64,000 nucleotides of DNA from VXOI01 sp965197575 (GCA_965197575.1 OZ240214.1:3162001-3226000), one strand, 5' to 3'. Shown: positions 32,741 through 42,202, counted from the stretch's first letter. Program-made: numbers and translations. Notes: generated from the sequence alone by a model not told the origin.

Positions 32741-34324
32741 TCATTCTTTCAGGGTTGCCAGACGGGCGTTGTAAATGTGGGACAGGTCCATGATCTCGGC
32801 CATCACGGGGGGAGGCACGGGGTCGTCCAGCCCGATCACCATCATGGCCCGGCCGCGAAGCCGCAACCGTCCCACCTCCATGAAGCTGATGTTGATGTTG
32901 TGGCGGCCGGCGATGGTGCCCACCGCCCCGATGGAGCCCGGCTGGTCCTGGTTGTCCACGAACAGCAGGTAGGGCGCGTTGGGAACGATGTCCAGCCAGT
33001 AGTCGTTGATCTTGACGATGTGCGGCTCGTTGCGCATGGAGGTGCCGGCCAGAGTCAGGTTGCCCTCCGTGGTCTCCAACGTGGCCGAGATGATGCTGGC
33101 GTACTCGCGGGAAACGGTGTTCCGTTGCTCGGTGATGCTCAGGCCCCGCTCCCTGGCCAACACCGGCGCGTTGATCAGGTTCACGTTCACCGTACTCACC
33201 GGCGACAGGAGCCCGGCCAGCACCGAAGCCTGCAACATTCGGGTGTCATGGTCGGCGATCTCGCCCTGGTAGCTGATGGTGACGCCGCTGATCTGGCCCT
33301 CGGCCAGATGGGTCAACAGCTTGCCCACGACCGTTGCCACCGGAATGTAGGGCGCCAGCACGGCGTGGACCTCGGGCGCGACGAAGGGCGCGTTCACCGT
33401 GTTGCGGGCCGGTTCGCCGTTCAGAACGGCCAGCACCTGCTCGGCGGCCTCGATGGCCACCTCCCGCTGCGCTTCCTCGGTGGAAGCGCCCAAGTGCGGA
33501 GTGACGATGGTCTTGGGGTGTTCCAGCAACGGGCTGGGGTCGGGCGGCTCCTTGGAGAATACGTCCAGGGCGACACCGGCCAAGCGTCCCGATTCTAGTC
33601 CGGCCAGCAGGGCGTCCTCGTCCACCAGTTCGCCCCGGGCCACGTTGATCAACCGTGCGCCGGGCTTGATTCTATCGACCTGCGGGCCGCCGATCATGTT
33701 GCGGGTCCCAGAGGTGAGGGGCGTATGGAGCGTGACGAAGTCGGAGATGCTCAGCAGTTGGTCCAGCGGCATCAGCTCCACGCCGATGCGGCGGGCGTAT
33801 TCGGGGGCCACGAAGGGGTCGTACCCGACCAGCCGCATGTCGAAGGCTTGGGCGCGCCGGGCCACTTCGGAGCCGACCCGCCCCAGGCCGCAGATGCCCA
33901 GCGTCTTCTGCCGGACCTCGATGCCCATGAAGGCGCTGCGCCGCCACTCTCCCGACCGCAGCGACTGGTGGGCGTTGGGGATGTTGCGGGAGAGGGCCAG
34001 CATCAGCGCGATGGTGTGTTCCGCCGCCGCGACCGTGTTGCCCGTAGGCGCGTTGACCACGGCGATACCGGCGCTGGTGGCGGCTTCCAGGTCGATGTTG
34101 TCCACGCCGATGCCGGCGCGGGCGATGACCTGAAGGCGTTTCGCCGCCTCGATCACCTGCCGGGTGACCTTGGTCTCACTGCGGACGACCAGCGCGTCGT
34201 AGTCGCCCACGGCCGCGATCAACGCATCGGGCGACATCCCCGTCTTGACGTCGACGTCGACCTGGGCGCGCAAAAGCTCTATGCCCTCCGCGCCGACGGG
34301 ATCGGAAATCAAAACTCTGGGCAT
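32741..34324 (-). CDS. serA: D-3-phosphoglycerate dehydrogenase, long form
   Basis: SerA starts serine synthesis by oxidising 3-phosphoglycerate. The ~527-residue length fits the long form. It has a D-isomer dehydrogenase core with RAGIGVDNIDLEAATSAGI, LGICGLGRVGSEVARRAQAF (NAD binding), INVARGELVDEDAL and the LGASTEEAQREVA helix with the catalytic His region, followed by an allosteric substrate-binding domain and a C-terminal ACT domain (DQPGSIGAVGTIAG ... NISFMEVGR). The frame is open 21 codons upstream, but the ATG of MPRVLISDPV is the natural start. Serine feedback through ACT is likely. Confidence 0.95.
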   Translation of the reverse strand: MPRVLISDPVGAEGIELLRAQVDVDVKTGMSPDALIAAVGDYDALVVRSETKVTRQVIEAAKRLQVIARAGIGVDNIDLEAATSAGIAVVNAPTGNTVAAAEHTIALMLALSRNIPNAHQSLRSGEWRRSAFMGIEVRQKTLGICGLGRVGSEVARRAQAFDMRLVGYDPFVAPEYARRIGVELMPLDQLLSISDFVTLHTPLTSGTRNMIGGPQVDRIKPGARLINVARGELVDEDALLAGLESGRLAGVALDVFSKEPPDPSPLLEHPKTIVTPHLGASTEEAQREVAIEAAEQVLAVLNGEPARNTVNAPFVAPEVHAVLAPYIPVATVVGKLLTHLAEGQISGVTISYQGEIADHDTRMLQASVLAGLLSPVSTVNVNLINAPVLARERGLSITEQRNTVSREYASIISATLETTEGNLTLAGTSMRNEPHIVKINDYWLDIVPNAPYLLFVDNQDQPGSIGAVGTIAGRHNINISFMEVGRLRLRGRAMMVIGLDDPVPPPVMAEIMDLSHIYNARLATLKE

Positions 34325-34434
34325 AGATGAGTGTCCTGATATTGGATTTAAGCAACTACGACTAGAGTAACACGCGATGGGTTCCACAATAACCAGTTGC
34401 TTAAGAACGAAACTATTGATCGCTGCCTACGCCT

Positions 34435-35055
34435 CTATGCGAATAATCTCTTGAGCCAGCCCAAGAATCTCCGGCAGAGCGGCCCGTGGACCACCAAGTC
34501 TCCCGCGAGGATGGCCAAGCCCATTTGTCTGGGCTCCTCCCTGGTCGCCATCCACGAGTGAAGCTGCGCTCTTCGCGTCTTGCCCTCGGAAAACTTTCGC
34601 TCTGCTGACGGAATATCGTCGATGTAGCGCCTGGAGCGAGGCCATACCGTGTCTCCCTCGGGTATCATTTGGACAACGAAATCTTCAAGTTCGCCGGGGG
34701 TCATATTGTCAGGCATCAGCCAGATGCCGACTCGGGGGTCTCCATCTATGATGGTCCCATCAGGGCAAGGAGAGGGCGGCGTTTCGATTCTCTCCTGCCG
34801 GAGTTTTCCTGCGATGGACCGCCAACGGTTTTCCAGGCTGTCGTTTGCGTCCGCTAGAATGCCAATAGTCCGCCTGCCCGGAACCTTGGTTTCCACGGCA
34901 AGGGAGTCGCGCAGTTTTTCCCAGTTGTCCTTGATTAAAATGCCAAACGTGGACGCCGTTGGTTGTTGCTCACAAAGTCGCTGGACCACATACCGGTCAT
35001 CCCGTCCTTCAACCAGAAGAATATGCTCCAATCGCGATGATGTAGGAAGAGCCAC
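34435..35055 (-). CDS. TOPRIM-like DUF3226 protein, partner of upstream ATPase
   Basis: This 206-residue protein has the TOPRIM pattern: HILLVEGRDD (Glu16), GILADAND (Asp69, Asp72), then IWLMPDNMTPGELEDFV. Such proteins are single-domain relatives of the OLD nuclease C-terminal half. The start lies 2 nt after the ATPase stop codon, so the pair is translated together. By analogy with OLD-, Gabija- and PARIS-type pairs it may be an effector nuclease controlled by the ATPase; this role is an inference. Confidence 0.75.
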   Translation of the reverse strand: MALPTSSRLEHILLVEGRDDRYVVQRLCEQQPTASTFGILIKDNWEKLRDSLAVETKVPGRRTIGILADANDSLENRWRSIAGKLRQERIETPPSPCPDGTIIDGDPRVGIWLMPDNMTPGELEDFVVQMIPEGDTVWPRSRRYIDDIPSAERKFSEGKTRRAQLHSWMATREEPRQMGLAILAGDLVVHGPLCRRFLGWLKRLFA

Positions 35056-35057
35056 GA

Positions 35058-36173
35058 CTACCGGACTTCGATGCCTTGTTCCGCAGCGACTTGGAGTTCT
35101 TCCTCAGAATATTCTACGGCGCGTGTTTGGCCTTTGTATCTTTCGAGACGAATAAGCGCGCCCTCCACATCCTCCAATTCTGTTGCCGCTTGTGCAAAAC
35201 CTCGCATACAATCCCAGCTATGTGTGGCTGCGAATACCTGCACGTCGTTCTCCTCTGCTGTGCGCAATACCATCTTCCAGAAGTCGCGCTGCACCGAATG
35301 GTGTATGCTGTTCTCCGCTTCGTCGATAACCAGGAATCCGTTCCTGCTGTTGGCGAGGGCTAGGGCAACGCCGAACAGGCGCGAGGCGCCATCGCCCAAG
35401 CTTTTCAGAGGGATCGGGCGGTCTTCTCCTGCCACCTTTACTATCGCCCGACGGCCGGGCAAGTGAGTGCCTTCGTATTCACCTACTACAGCAACTCGGT
35501 CAACTTCACCGCCAAAGACTATGTTCAGCGCCTTCACCGCCCGGCTTTCGTCATCCGTAAGCGCCACATTGTCCCAGAGCCGCGCCATGTTCGTATTGCT
35601 CAACAAACTCGGTCCTAAGGACTCACATTTAGCTTCGAGTGGTATCTCGATTTCATGCCTGCGATACATACGGGCTTGCTGATACTGCTCACGCGAAACC
35701 ATTGGGACTTTGTACTCCATGCCTCGGAATCGAAGCTGGAGCCACTGTATATGATCGTTTGGAGAACGCTCCAAGTCAGAGAAACTCAATGGCATTTGGC
35801 CAAGACTAATAGCTTCGATGCTAAGCTGCCGCTCTCCGCTCTTTGGTCCCATTCTGATACAGTCATCCGGAGACATGCGGCGGTCGTGAAAGAGAGTCTC
35901 CCAATTGAGTGCCTGTCTTTTACTGCTGTCCTCATTGAACTCTTCAGACAACTCTTCCCGGCTTCGTAATAGTCCCTCGAGAGCTGCATACTGGCCGCGG
36001 GCCGCATAAACCTGGACAGCCTCAAGCAGAGTAGTTTTGCCGGCTCCGTTCTTTCCGGCAACCAGCGTTACACGCCCCAATCTGGGAATCGACAGGTCCT
36101 TGATTCCCCGAAACCCCTTGATCGTCAGGTTGGGGAGGTGGAGATTTCCGTTGCTTTGTGGGGCGTCAGACAT
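35058..36173 (-). CDS. AAA/SMC-like ATPase (OLD-type), first gene of a two-gene module
   Basis: This 371-residue ATPase has Walker A GKNGAGKTT (residues ~40-48), a signature-like LKSLGDGASRLFG, Walker B NGFLVIDEAENSIH and a distal His switch (VFAATHSWD). The lid region between (residues ~60-230) is variable, as in AAA15/AAA21 proteins. No TOPRIM is fused; it is in the next gene. Codon style and GC are lower than in flanking metabolic genes, a possible sign of transfer. It is divergent from the first flavin oxidoreductase gene. Confidence 0.85.
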   Translation of the reverse strand: MSDAPQSNGNLHLPNLTIKGFRGIKDLSIPRLGRVTLVAGKNGAGKTTLLEAVQVYAARGQYAALEGLLRSREELSEEFNEDSSKRQALNWETLFHDRRMSPDDCIRMGPKSGERQLSIEAISLGQMPLSFSDLERSPNDHIQWLQLRFRGMEYKVPMVSREQYQQARMYRRHEIEIPLEAKCESLGPSLLSNTNMARLWDNVALTDDESRAVKALNIVFGGEVDRVAVVGEYEGTHLPGRRAIVKVAGEDRPIPLKSLGDGASRLFGVALALANSRNGFLVIDEAENSIHHSVQRDFWKMVLRTAEENDVQVFAATHSWDCMRGFAQAATELEDVEGALIRLERYKGQTRAVEYSEEELQVAAEQGIEVR

Positions 36174-36375
36174 ACAGTCGCTCCCGGCTGTCGAGGCGTA
36201 TCACGCCAACCCAGCAGCCAGTATGCCACAATGATAGCATACAGTTTGCCATCGCCCGTCCGCGCGTTGACGGCGTTGCTCCGGCCGTCCAGCCCTTGAC
36301 CCCATACTACCCCATCGGTAGGATACGCGATGTTACCGCCCATAACGCCCACTTCCTGAGAAAGGAGATCACGCG

Positions 36376-37587
36376 ATGTTCCTTATGCGATTCACCGAGC
36401 GAGCCTATACCAACTACACCGAGGAGGACGTCCGCGGCAGCCTCAATCAGGCGGTGCGGCTTACCTTCTCCAACAGCAACTTCGACCCGATGGTCGGCTC
36501 GCGGCAGTACAACGAGTATCTGGACGAGTACGAGTATTGCGAGGAGGCCGGGTTCGACGGGCTGATGCTCAACGAGCACCACAACACGCCCACCTGCTTG
36601 GGCGCCACCATGAACCTGGAGGCCGCCATCCTCGCCCGCAACACCAAAAAGCCGAAAATCGTGCTGCTGGGCAACCCCCTGCCCGTCTTTGACAACCCCC
36701 TGCGCCTGGCCGAAGAACTGGCGGAAATCGACATGATTTCCGGCGGACGGCTGGTGTCGGGGTTCGTGCGCGGCACCGGCGTGGAAAGCCTAGCGGCCAA
36801 CGTGAACCCGCTGTTCAACCGGGAGAGGTTCGAGGAGGCCCACGACCTGCTTATCAAGACTTGGACCACGCCCGGCCCCTTCCGCTGGGAGGGCAAGCAC
36901 TACCACTTCCGGGTGGTCAACCCCTTCGAGCGGCCCATCCAGCAGCCGCACCCGCCGGTCTGGATTCCCGGCCTGGGCAGCCCGGAGACGCTGGTCTGGG
37001 CCGCCGAGCATCACTATCCCTACATCTACCTGGAGACCGACCCGCAAGGCACCCAGGACATGATGTCCATCTACACCGAGACCGCCCGCGAAAACGGCTA
37101 CGAACCCGGCCCGGAGCACTTCGGCTATCTCTGCCGCATCCACGTGCAGGACACTGACGAGAAGGCGTATGAGGCGGCCAAGGGCTTCCTGACCGGCAAC
37201 GTCGGCGTGGGCCGGGTGCCGATGCCCCGCGATTACATGATGCCCATCGGCTACAGCGGTAGTGTCAAGGACCCCCGCGTTGCCCGCTACCAGGGCCGCG
37301 TCCGCAAGGACCCGTTCCTCGGCCTGGGCCTGGAAACAGCCAGCTACGACGAGATTCTGGCGTCCAACCGTTGGGTCGTGGGCAGCCCGGAGACAGTGGT
37401 CCGCAAGCTGCGCGACGTGCTGGGCCAACTGCGCCCCGGCATCTTGGGCATCTGGACCAACGACGGCGACACCACCCACGCCGACACCATGCGCTGCCTG
37501 GAGTTGATGGGCCAGGAAGTGCTGCCCGCCCTGCGCGAAATCGGCGAGGAACTGGAACTGACCGACCCTTTCCAAAAGGCCCCGTAG
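36376..37587 (+). CDS. LLM-class flavin-dependent oxidoreductase 1
   Basis: This 403-residue luciferase-like monooxygenase-family protein has YCEEAGFDGLMLNEHHNT near the N-terminus, LAEELAEIDMISGGRLVSGFVRGTG (cofactor-binding strand), EAHDLLIKTWTTPGPFRWEGKHYHF and QQPHPPVWIPGLGSPET. Such enzymes use FMN or F420 to oxidise organic substrates; the substrate cannot be read. GAAAGGAG precedes the ATG. It is about half identical by eye to the paralogue at 39.6 kb and is followed by an alpha/beta hydrolase gene. Confidence 0.93.
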   Translation: MFLMRFTERAYTNYTEEDVRGSLNQAVRLTFSNSNFDPMVGSRQYNEYLDEYEYCEEAGFDGLMLNEHHNTPTCLGATMNLEAAILARNTKKPKIVLLGNPLPVFDNPLRLAEELAEIDMISGGRLVSGFVRGTGVESLAANVNPLFNRERFEEAHDLLIKTWTTPGPFRWEGKHYHFRVVNPFERPIQQPHPPVWIPGLGSPETLVWAAEHHYPYIYLETDPQGTQDMMSIYTETARENGYEPGPEHFGYLCRIHVQDTDEKAYEAAKGFLTGNVGVGRVPMPRDYMMPIGYSGSVKDPRVARYQGRVRKDPFLGLGLETASYDEILASNRWVVGSPETVVRKLRDVLGQLRPGILGIWTNDGDTTHADTMRCLELMGQEVLPALREIGEELELTDPFQKAP

Positions 37588-37682
37588 AAAATTAAACGCC
37601 GAGGGCGCCGAGATTTTAGAAGAATGTAACTCTATTCTTCTCGGCGTTCTCGGCGTTGAAAATAGAAATCAGGAGAATAACC

Positions 37683-38468
37683 ATGCCCGCATATACCGAA
37701 GAAATTGTCGAAGTTGGCGGAGCCAAAGTCCACACGCTGAAGGGCGGCAGCGGTGAGCCGTTGTTGTTGCTCCACGGCGCGGGGGGCAACTCCGGCTGGC
37801 TCCGCTACGTCGACGCCCTGGCCGAGCATTACACCGTCTACTTCCCGTCGCACCCTGGCTACGGGCAGTCCAACCGCCCCGAATGGCTGGAAAGCATCCC
37901 CGACATGGCCGCGTTCTACACCTGGTATCTGGACACTCTGGGGCTGGAAGGCGTTCGCGCCATCGGCTTTTCGATGGGCGGCTGGATTGCTGCTGAAATC
38001 GTGGCCACCTGCTCCAACGCTATCGGCAAGCTGATGCTGGTGGGCGCCGCCGGTGTCAAGCCCCAGGAGGGCGAAATAGCCGACATTTTCATCATCAGCC
38101 CGGCCCAGGTGCTGGCATTGCAGTTCCACGACACTAGCCAGGTGGCGGATTATGACGCGACCTATGGCCGGGAGCTTTCGCCCGATGAGCAGCTCACCGC
38201 CGACCTGAACCGCGAGATGGCAGTGCGCCTAACCTGGAAGCCCTACATGCACGACCCGCGTCTGGCCGGCGGCCTGTTGCAGCGGGTCAAGATTCCCACC
38301 CGCATGGTCTGGGGCCGCGAAGACCGCATCGTTCCGGTGGAGTGCGGCAGCATCTACCAGCAGGCCATCCCCGGCTCCGACTTGGTGGTAATCGACAACT
38401 GCGGCCATTCCCCCCAGGTGGAAAAGCCCGACGAGTTCATCAAGGCGGCACTGGACTTCTTGGCGTAG
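37683..38468 (+). CDS. alpha/beta hydrolase
   Basis: This hydrolase of about 261 residues has oxyanion-hole HGAGGNSG, the nucleophile elbow GFSMGGW (Ser), a WGREDRIVP segment with the Asp and DNCGHSPQVEKP with the catalytic His. The frame opens nine codons earlier, but ATG of MPAYTEE after AGGAG is chosen. It probably hydrolyses an ester, lactone or C-C bond product of the neighbouring oxidoreductases; this link is inference from context. Confidence 0.9.
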   Translation: MPAYTEEIVEVGGAKVHTLKGGSGEPLLLLHGAGGNSGWLRYVDALAEHYTVYFPSHPGYGQSNRPEWLESIPDMAAFYTWYLDTLGLEGVRAIGFSMGGWIAAEIVATCSNAIGKLMLVGAAGVKPQEGEIADIFIISPAQVLALQFHDTSQVADYDATYGRELSPDEQLTADLNREMAVRLTWKPYMHDPRLAGGLLQRVKIPTRMVWGREDRIVPVECGSIYQQAIPGSDLVVIDNCGHSPQVEKPDEFIKAALDFLA

Positions 38469-38505
38469 GCGGGCGACTCTCCAAGGTTGCAATTTTTTTG
38501 ACAAG

Positions 38506-38537
38506 GACGGTGGCCGGGTTTCATCCCGGCCACCGTC
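38506..38537. terminator. strong hairpin after the hydrolase gene
   Basis: A perfect 13-bp stem (GACGGTGGCCGGG / CCCGGCCACCGTC) closes a 6-nt loop 37 nt after the stop codon. No T-tract follows; the T7 run lies on its 5' side. It may block read-through or protect the transcript end. Confidence 0.5.
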
Positions 38538-38739
38538 GGAGAGGCTCCCACACCCGCGGAAATGACAAGCTCGCAGAATCGCCCCGCCGCTATCGTGGCA
38601 ACGCCGGCATTAGTTCCACGAGGCGGATCATCTACCTCCACGCTACCGAGCGATATGACGCGTCGGAACTCGAATCCAGGGTCTGCGTCCTTCGCAGTAC
38701 ATGGCTTACAATGGAGCCAATAACTTCAGGTGTTGTGAA

Positions 38740-39087
38740 ATGAAACCCCGGAAACTAATCTGCAAAGTCGAAAAAATTGTCCGGGAAGAAGTCAGCAAGG
38801 ACTTCAGCGAGTATTGCGGCGACGATTTCAGCATCGGGCCGGTTCTGGTGAAGAACGATTACCAGGCTTTCCGTGAAATGGCCCCCTGCGAAAAGTACAT
38901 CCTCATCAGCGTCGTCTACGAGGCCGACCTCAGCAATGCCCCCCTGCTGTGGGAAAACGAAGTGTTCCGGCGTGTTTGGGCCAAGCTGGGCGAAGAGGGT
39001 ATCGAAGCCTACCCCTTTTTTGATTACGTCAAAAAATCCAGGTGGGAGAGCGGCGACTGGCAGCAGCGGAGAGGCTGGGAATGGTAA
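38740..39087 (+). CDS. small protein of unknown function, paired with HEPN-like gene
   Basis: This ~115-residue protein starts MKPRKLICKVEKIVREEV and has PCEKYILISVVYEADLSNAP and a C-terminal FFDYVKKSRWESGDWQ. The beta-alpha character and its position before a HEPN-like gene recall a nucleotidyltransferase partner, but no GS...DxD motif is present, so I do not assign one. An ATG 13 codons upstream is possible. Its last 7 nt overlap the next gene. Confidence 0.6.
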   Translation: MKPRKLICKVEKIVREEVSKDFSEYCGDDFSIGPVLVKNDYQAFREMAPCEKYILISVVYEADLSNAPLLWENEVFRRVWAKLGEEGIEAYPFFDYVKKSRWESGDWQQRRGWEW

Positions 39088-39557
39088 GCCATAGTGAATT
39101 GATTGCTACGGCCAGGGAATTGACCGGAACGCCCGGCGGCGTCCCGCCAAGTCAGGCCAGTCTCCGGCGAGCAGTCAGCACCACCTACTATGCCCTGTTC
39201 CACTGCCTGGCGGAAAATTGCGCCGATATGCTGGTCGGGGAACCCGGCTCCGGCCGTAGCGAGCAGGCCTGGCGGCAGGCATACCGGGCGTTGCAGCATG
39301 GCACTGCCAGGCAGCGGTGCCGCCAAAACCTGATTGCCCGCTTTCCCGTCGAAATCCAGGACTTCGCCAAGCGGTTCGCCGCGATGCAGGACAAACGGGA
39401 ATTGGCCGACTATGACCCCCGTGAAATCTTTGAGCAATCGGAGATTATTAGAGACCTCAACATGGCGGAAGCCGAAATCGCCCATTTCCGCCAAGCACCG
39501 GAGCGCGACCGCCGGGCCTTCGCCGTCTATGTCCTGCTGAACCTGAGAAACACGTAA
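39081..39557 (+). CDS. HEPN-like helical protein
   Basis: This ~158-residue protein contains SLRRAVSTTYYALFHCLAEN, the helix found in many HEPN/DUF-type proteins near nucleotidyltransferases and defence genes, and a second helix AYRALQHGTARQRC. Several R-x4-H-like spacings occur. The ATG overlaps the preceding gene (ATGGTAA), so the pair is translationally coupled. A toxin-antitoxin or regulatory pair is plausible but unproven. It interrupts the oxidoreductase cluster. Confidence 0.6.
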   Translation: MVSHSELIATARELTGTPGGVPPSQASLRRAVSTTYYALFHCLAENCADMLVGEPGSGRSEQAWRQAYRALQHGTARQRCRQNLIARFPVEIQDFAKRFAAMQDKRELADYDPREIFEQSEIIRDLNMAEAEIAHFRQAPERDRRAFAVYVLLNLRNT

Positions 39558-39584
39558 CCCAACAAACCTGACGGAGTTCACGCC

Positions 39585-40721
39585 ATGTCCTTCGAAGTCT
39601 TCTACTTCACCGAGTTCCCCTACCCCGCGTTCCCCGAGTCCGAGGCCGACAAGTATCCCTCGATGCGCCTCACATTTCCCAACACCTACTTCGACCCCGG
39701 CACGGCTCACGACCTGTTCAAGCGGTATCTGGACGAGTACCAGTATGCCGAGGAAGTGGGTTTCGACGGGCTGATGATCAACGAGCATCACAACACGCCG
39801 TCGTGCATGGACGTGGAGGTGAACATCACCGGCGGCATCCTGGCCCGCGTCACCAACCGGGCCAAGATACTGATGCTGGGCAATATGCTGCCCACCTCCG
39901 ACAACCCGGTGCGGCTGGCCGAGGAAATCGCCATGCTGGACGTCATATCCGGCGGGCGCATCATCTCCGGCTTCGTGCGGGGCATCGGCATCGAGAGCTG
40001 GGCCAACAACACCAACCCGGTCTACAACCGGGAGCGGTTCGAGGAGTGCCACGACCTGATTATGAAGACCTGGACCACCCCCGGACCCTTCCGCTGGGAG
40101 GGCAAGCACTACCACTACCGCGCCGTCAACCCGTGGATGCTGCCCATCCAGCAGCCCCACCCGCCGGTCTGGGTGCCAGGCACCGGCAGCCCGGAGACGG
40201 TCAAGTGGGCCGCCGAGAACCGCTACACCTATGCCGCCTTCCTCACCAAGATGGACGTGGCCCGCAACCTGTTCGGCAACTACCGCAAGTTCGCCGCCGA
40301 GGACGGTTGGGAACCGGGCCCCGAAAAGTTCGCCTTCATGATCTGCGCCCACGTCAACGACACCGACGAAAAGGCCCAGGAGTCGGGCAAGGCGTTCATG
40401 TGGCGCATGGGCCATCCTCTCAAGGGTCCGCGCGAGTACTGGGCGCCCCCAGGCTACTTCTCCGCCGCCGGAGCCGCCGCCAACACCCTGCGCCGCTCCA
40501 GGCCGCTGAACGAAATGTCGTACCAGGAGTTGCAGGACGAGTACCACCTCGTGGTGGGCAGCCCCGACACGGTCATCAAGAAGCTGCGCTACATCAAGGA
40601 GGAGCTGGGCATCGGCGCGCTTCTGCTGGAAGCCCAGGGCGGCCCGCTGTCCCACAAGGACACCATGCGCTCGCTGGAACTCTTCGGCAAGGAAGTGATC
40701 CCGGCGCTGAAGGAGGAGTAG
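39585..40721 (+). CDS. LLM-class flavin-dependent oxidoreductase 2
   Basis: This 378-residue paralogue of the enzyme at 36.4 kb shows the same ordered blocks: YAEEVGFDGLMINEHHNTP, LAEEIAMLDVISGGRIISGF, MKTWTTPGPFRWEGKHYHY and QQPHPPVWVPGTGSPET. Differences are concentrated in the C-terminal lid (residues ~270-330), suggesting a different substrate. An amidase gene follows 49 nt downstream on the same strand. Confidence 0.93.
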   Translation: MSFEVFYFTEFPYPAFPESEADKYPSMRLTFPNTYFDPGTAHDLFKRYLDEYQYAEEVGFDGLMINEHHNTPSCMDVEVNITGGILARVTNRAKILMLGNMLPTSDNPVRLAEEIAMLDVISGGRIISGFVRGIGIESWANNTNPVYNRERFEECHDLIMKTWTTPGPFRWEGKHYHYRAVNPWMLPIQQPHPPVWVPGTGSPETVKWAAENRYTYAAFLTKMDVARNLFGNYRKFAAEDGWEPGPEKFAFMICAHVNDTDEKAQESGKAFMWRMGHPLKGPREYWAPPGYFSAAGAAANTLRRSRPLNEMSYQELQDEYHLVVGSPDTVIKKLRYIKEELGIGALLLEAQGGPLSHKDTMRSLELFGKEVIPALKEE

Positions 40722-40770
40722 CGCAACCCCGGCATTGCGGCAGGACTAAGGCTGGATACCGGAGGGACTG

Positions 40771-42174
40771 ATGGACCAGAAAGATATTCCCTTCCTGACC
40801 ACGGCGGAGTTGTCCAAACTGATTCGCAGGCGGGAGGTCTCGCCGGTTGAGGCGACCTCCGCCTACCTTGATCGAATCGACAGCCTGAACTTCAAGTTCA
40901 ATTCGTACCTGACCGTCTGCCGCAACGAGGCGATGGCGGCCGCGAGTGAGGCGGAGCAGGCCATCGCCAGGGGCGAGTATCTCGGCCCGATGCACGGAAT
41001 CCCGGTGGCGGTCAAGGACCAGATCTGGACGCAGGGAATCAGGACCACCATCGGCTCGCGTCTGATGGCCGACTTCTTCCCGGATGAAGATGCTACCGCT
41101 ATTGCCAACCTGAAAAAGGCCGGGGCCATCCTGCTGGGCAAGACCAACCTCACGGAGTTCGCCCTCGGCGCGTCTCAACGCTACGGTTACAACCGCAACC
41201 CGTGGGACCTCGACCGTTTCACCGGCGGCTCCAGCGGAGGGTCGGGGTCGGCCACCGCCGCCTTCCTGTGCGCCACGTCGCTGGGCGAGGACACCGGCGG
41301 CTCGATACGGCGTCCGGCGGCCTGGTGTGGCATCGTTGGCCTGCGGCCAAGCTGGGGGCGGGTCAGCCGCTACGGTGTGGCCCCCGGCTCGTGGTCTATG
41401 GATCAGGTCGGCCCCATCTCCCGGACGGTAGAGGACGCGGCGATTACATTAGGGGCTATCGCCGGACACGACCCCAAGGACCCGTACACCTGGAACGTGC
41501 CGGTGCCGGACTATCGCAGCGCCATAGGCGGTGACCTCTCCGGCGTCCGGGTCGGGGCAATCCGGGAGCTGATCGACAGCGACATCGTTGACCCCGAGGT
41601 GCGGGACGGGGTGATCCGCGCCGGCGCGGTGCTGGAAGAGCTGGGCGCCACGGTGGAGGATGTCTCGTTGCCGCTCACCGTCCACGGCGGCACGCTGGCG
41701 GCGGCGCTGATAAACACGGAAGCGTCGGTCACCTACCGAGACTGGATACGCGAGCGGCTGCACGAGTTCGGCCACTCCAACCAGATTGGCCTGCTGACCG
41801 GCAGCATCATGCCGGCGCAGGTATACCACAAGGTGCAGAAACTTCGAGAGCTGACTCGTCGCGAGGTTCTGGGAGCGCTGTCCGACTACGACGTGCTGAT
41901 CCTGCCCACGTCCAAGAGTTGCGCCCCTCTCGTGGGAGACGACCCGGTCATAACGTCCAAGGAGATGGCCCGCGACCTGCCGCCGGTGATGACGCGGCCA
42001 TTCAACCTGGCGAGCGCGCCCGCCATATCCATCAACTGCGGCTTCAACTCACAAGGACTGCCCATCGGCTTGCAAATCGGAGGACGCCCCTTCGACGAGT
42101 CAACAGTGCTGAAAGTAGCCCACGCCTACGAGCAGCACACTCCCTGGCACAACATGCGTCCGCCCAATACATGA
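40771..42174 (+). CDS. amidase signature family protein
   Basis: This 467-residue amidase has the full Ser-cisSer-Lys triad: Lys in GIPVAVKDQIWT, the Gly/Ser-rich GGSSGGSGSATAAF and the catalytic Ser in GEDTGGSIRRPAAW. It hydrolyses amide bonds. GatA is unlikely because gatB/gatC are absent nearby and the position is within a catabolic cluster. GGAGG precedes the ATG. It is convergent with the Ldh-family gene, with a hairpin between. Confidence 0.93.
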   Translation: MDQKDIPFLTTAELSKLIRRREVSPVEATSAYLDRIDSLNFKFNSYLTVCRNEAMAAASEAEQAIARGEYLGPMHGIPVAVKDQIWTQGIRTTIGSRLMADFFPDEDATAIANLKKAGAILLGKTNLTEFALGASQRYGYNRNPWDLDRFTGGSSGGSGSATAAFLCATSLGEDTGGSIRRPAAWCGIVGLRPSWGRVSRYGVAPGSWSMDQVGPISRTVEDAAITLGAIAGHDPKDPYTWNVPVPDYRSAIGGDLSGVRVGAIRELIDSDIVDPEVRDGVIRAGAVLEELGATVEDVSLPLTVHGGTLAAALINTEASVTYRDWIRERLHEFGHSNQIGLLTGSIMPAQVYHKVQKLRELTRREVLGALSDYDVLILPTSKSCAPLVGDDPVITSKEMARDLPPVMTRPFNLASAPAISINCGFNSQGLPIGLQIGGRPFDESTVLKVAHAYEQHTPWHNMRPPNT

Positions 42175-42180
42175 AGCCAC

Positions 42181-42195
42181 GGCGGCATAGCCGCC
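42181..42195. terminator. hairpin between convergent amidase and Ldh-family genes
   Basis: A 6-bp GC stem (GGCGGC / GCCGCC) with an ATA loop lies in the 28-nt gap. There is no long T-tract on either side. Confidence 0.4.
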
Positions 42196-42202
42196 GGTTA
42201 CG

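Noticed and set aside
37588..37660. CGGCGTTCTCGGCGTT palindrome upstream of the hydrolase gene as an operator
   Set aside because: Similar 'gccgag/ctcggcgttct' filler occurs at 47055-47105 in an unrelated gap, so it is more likely a dispersed intergenic repeat.
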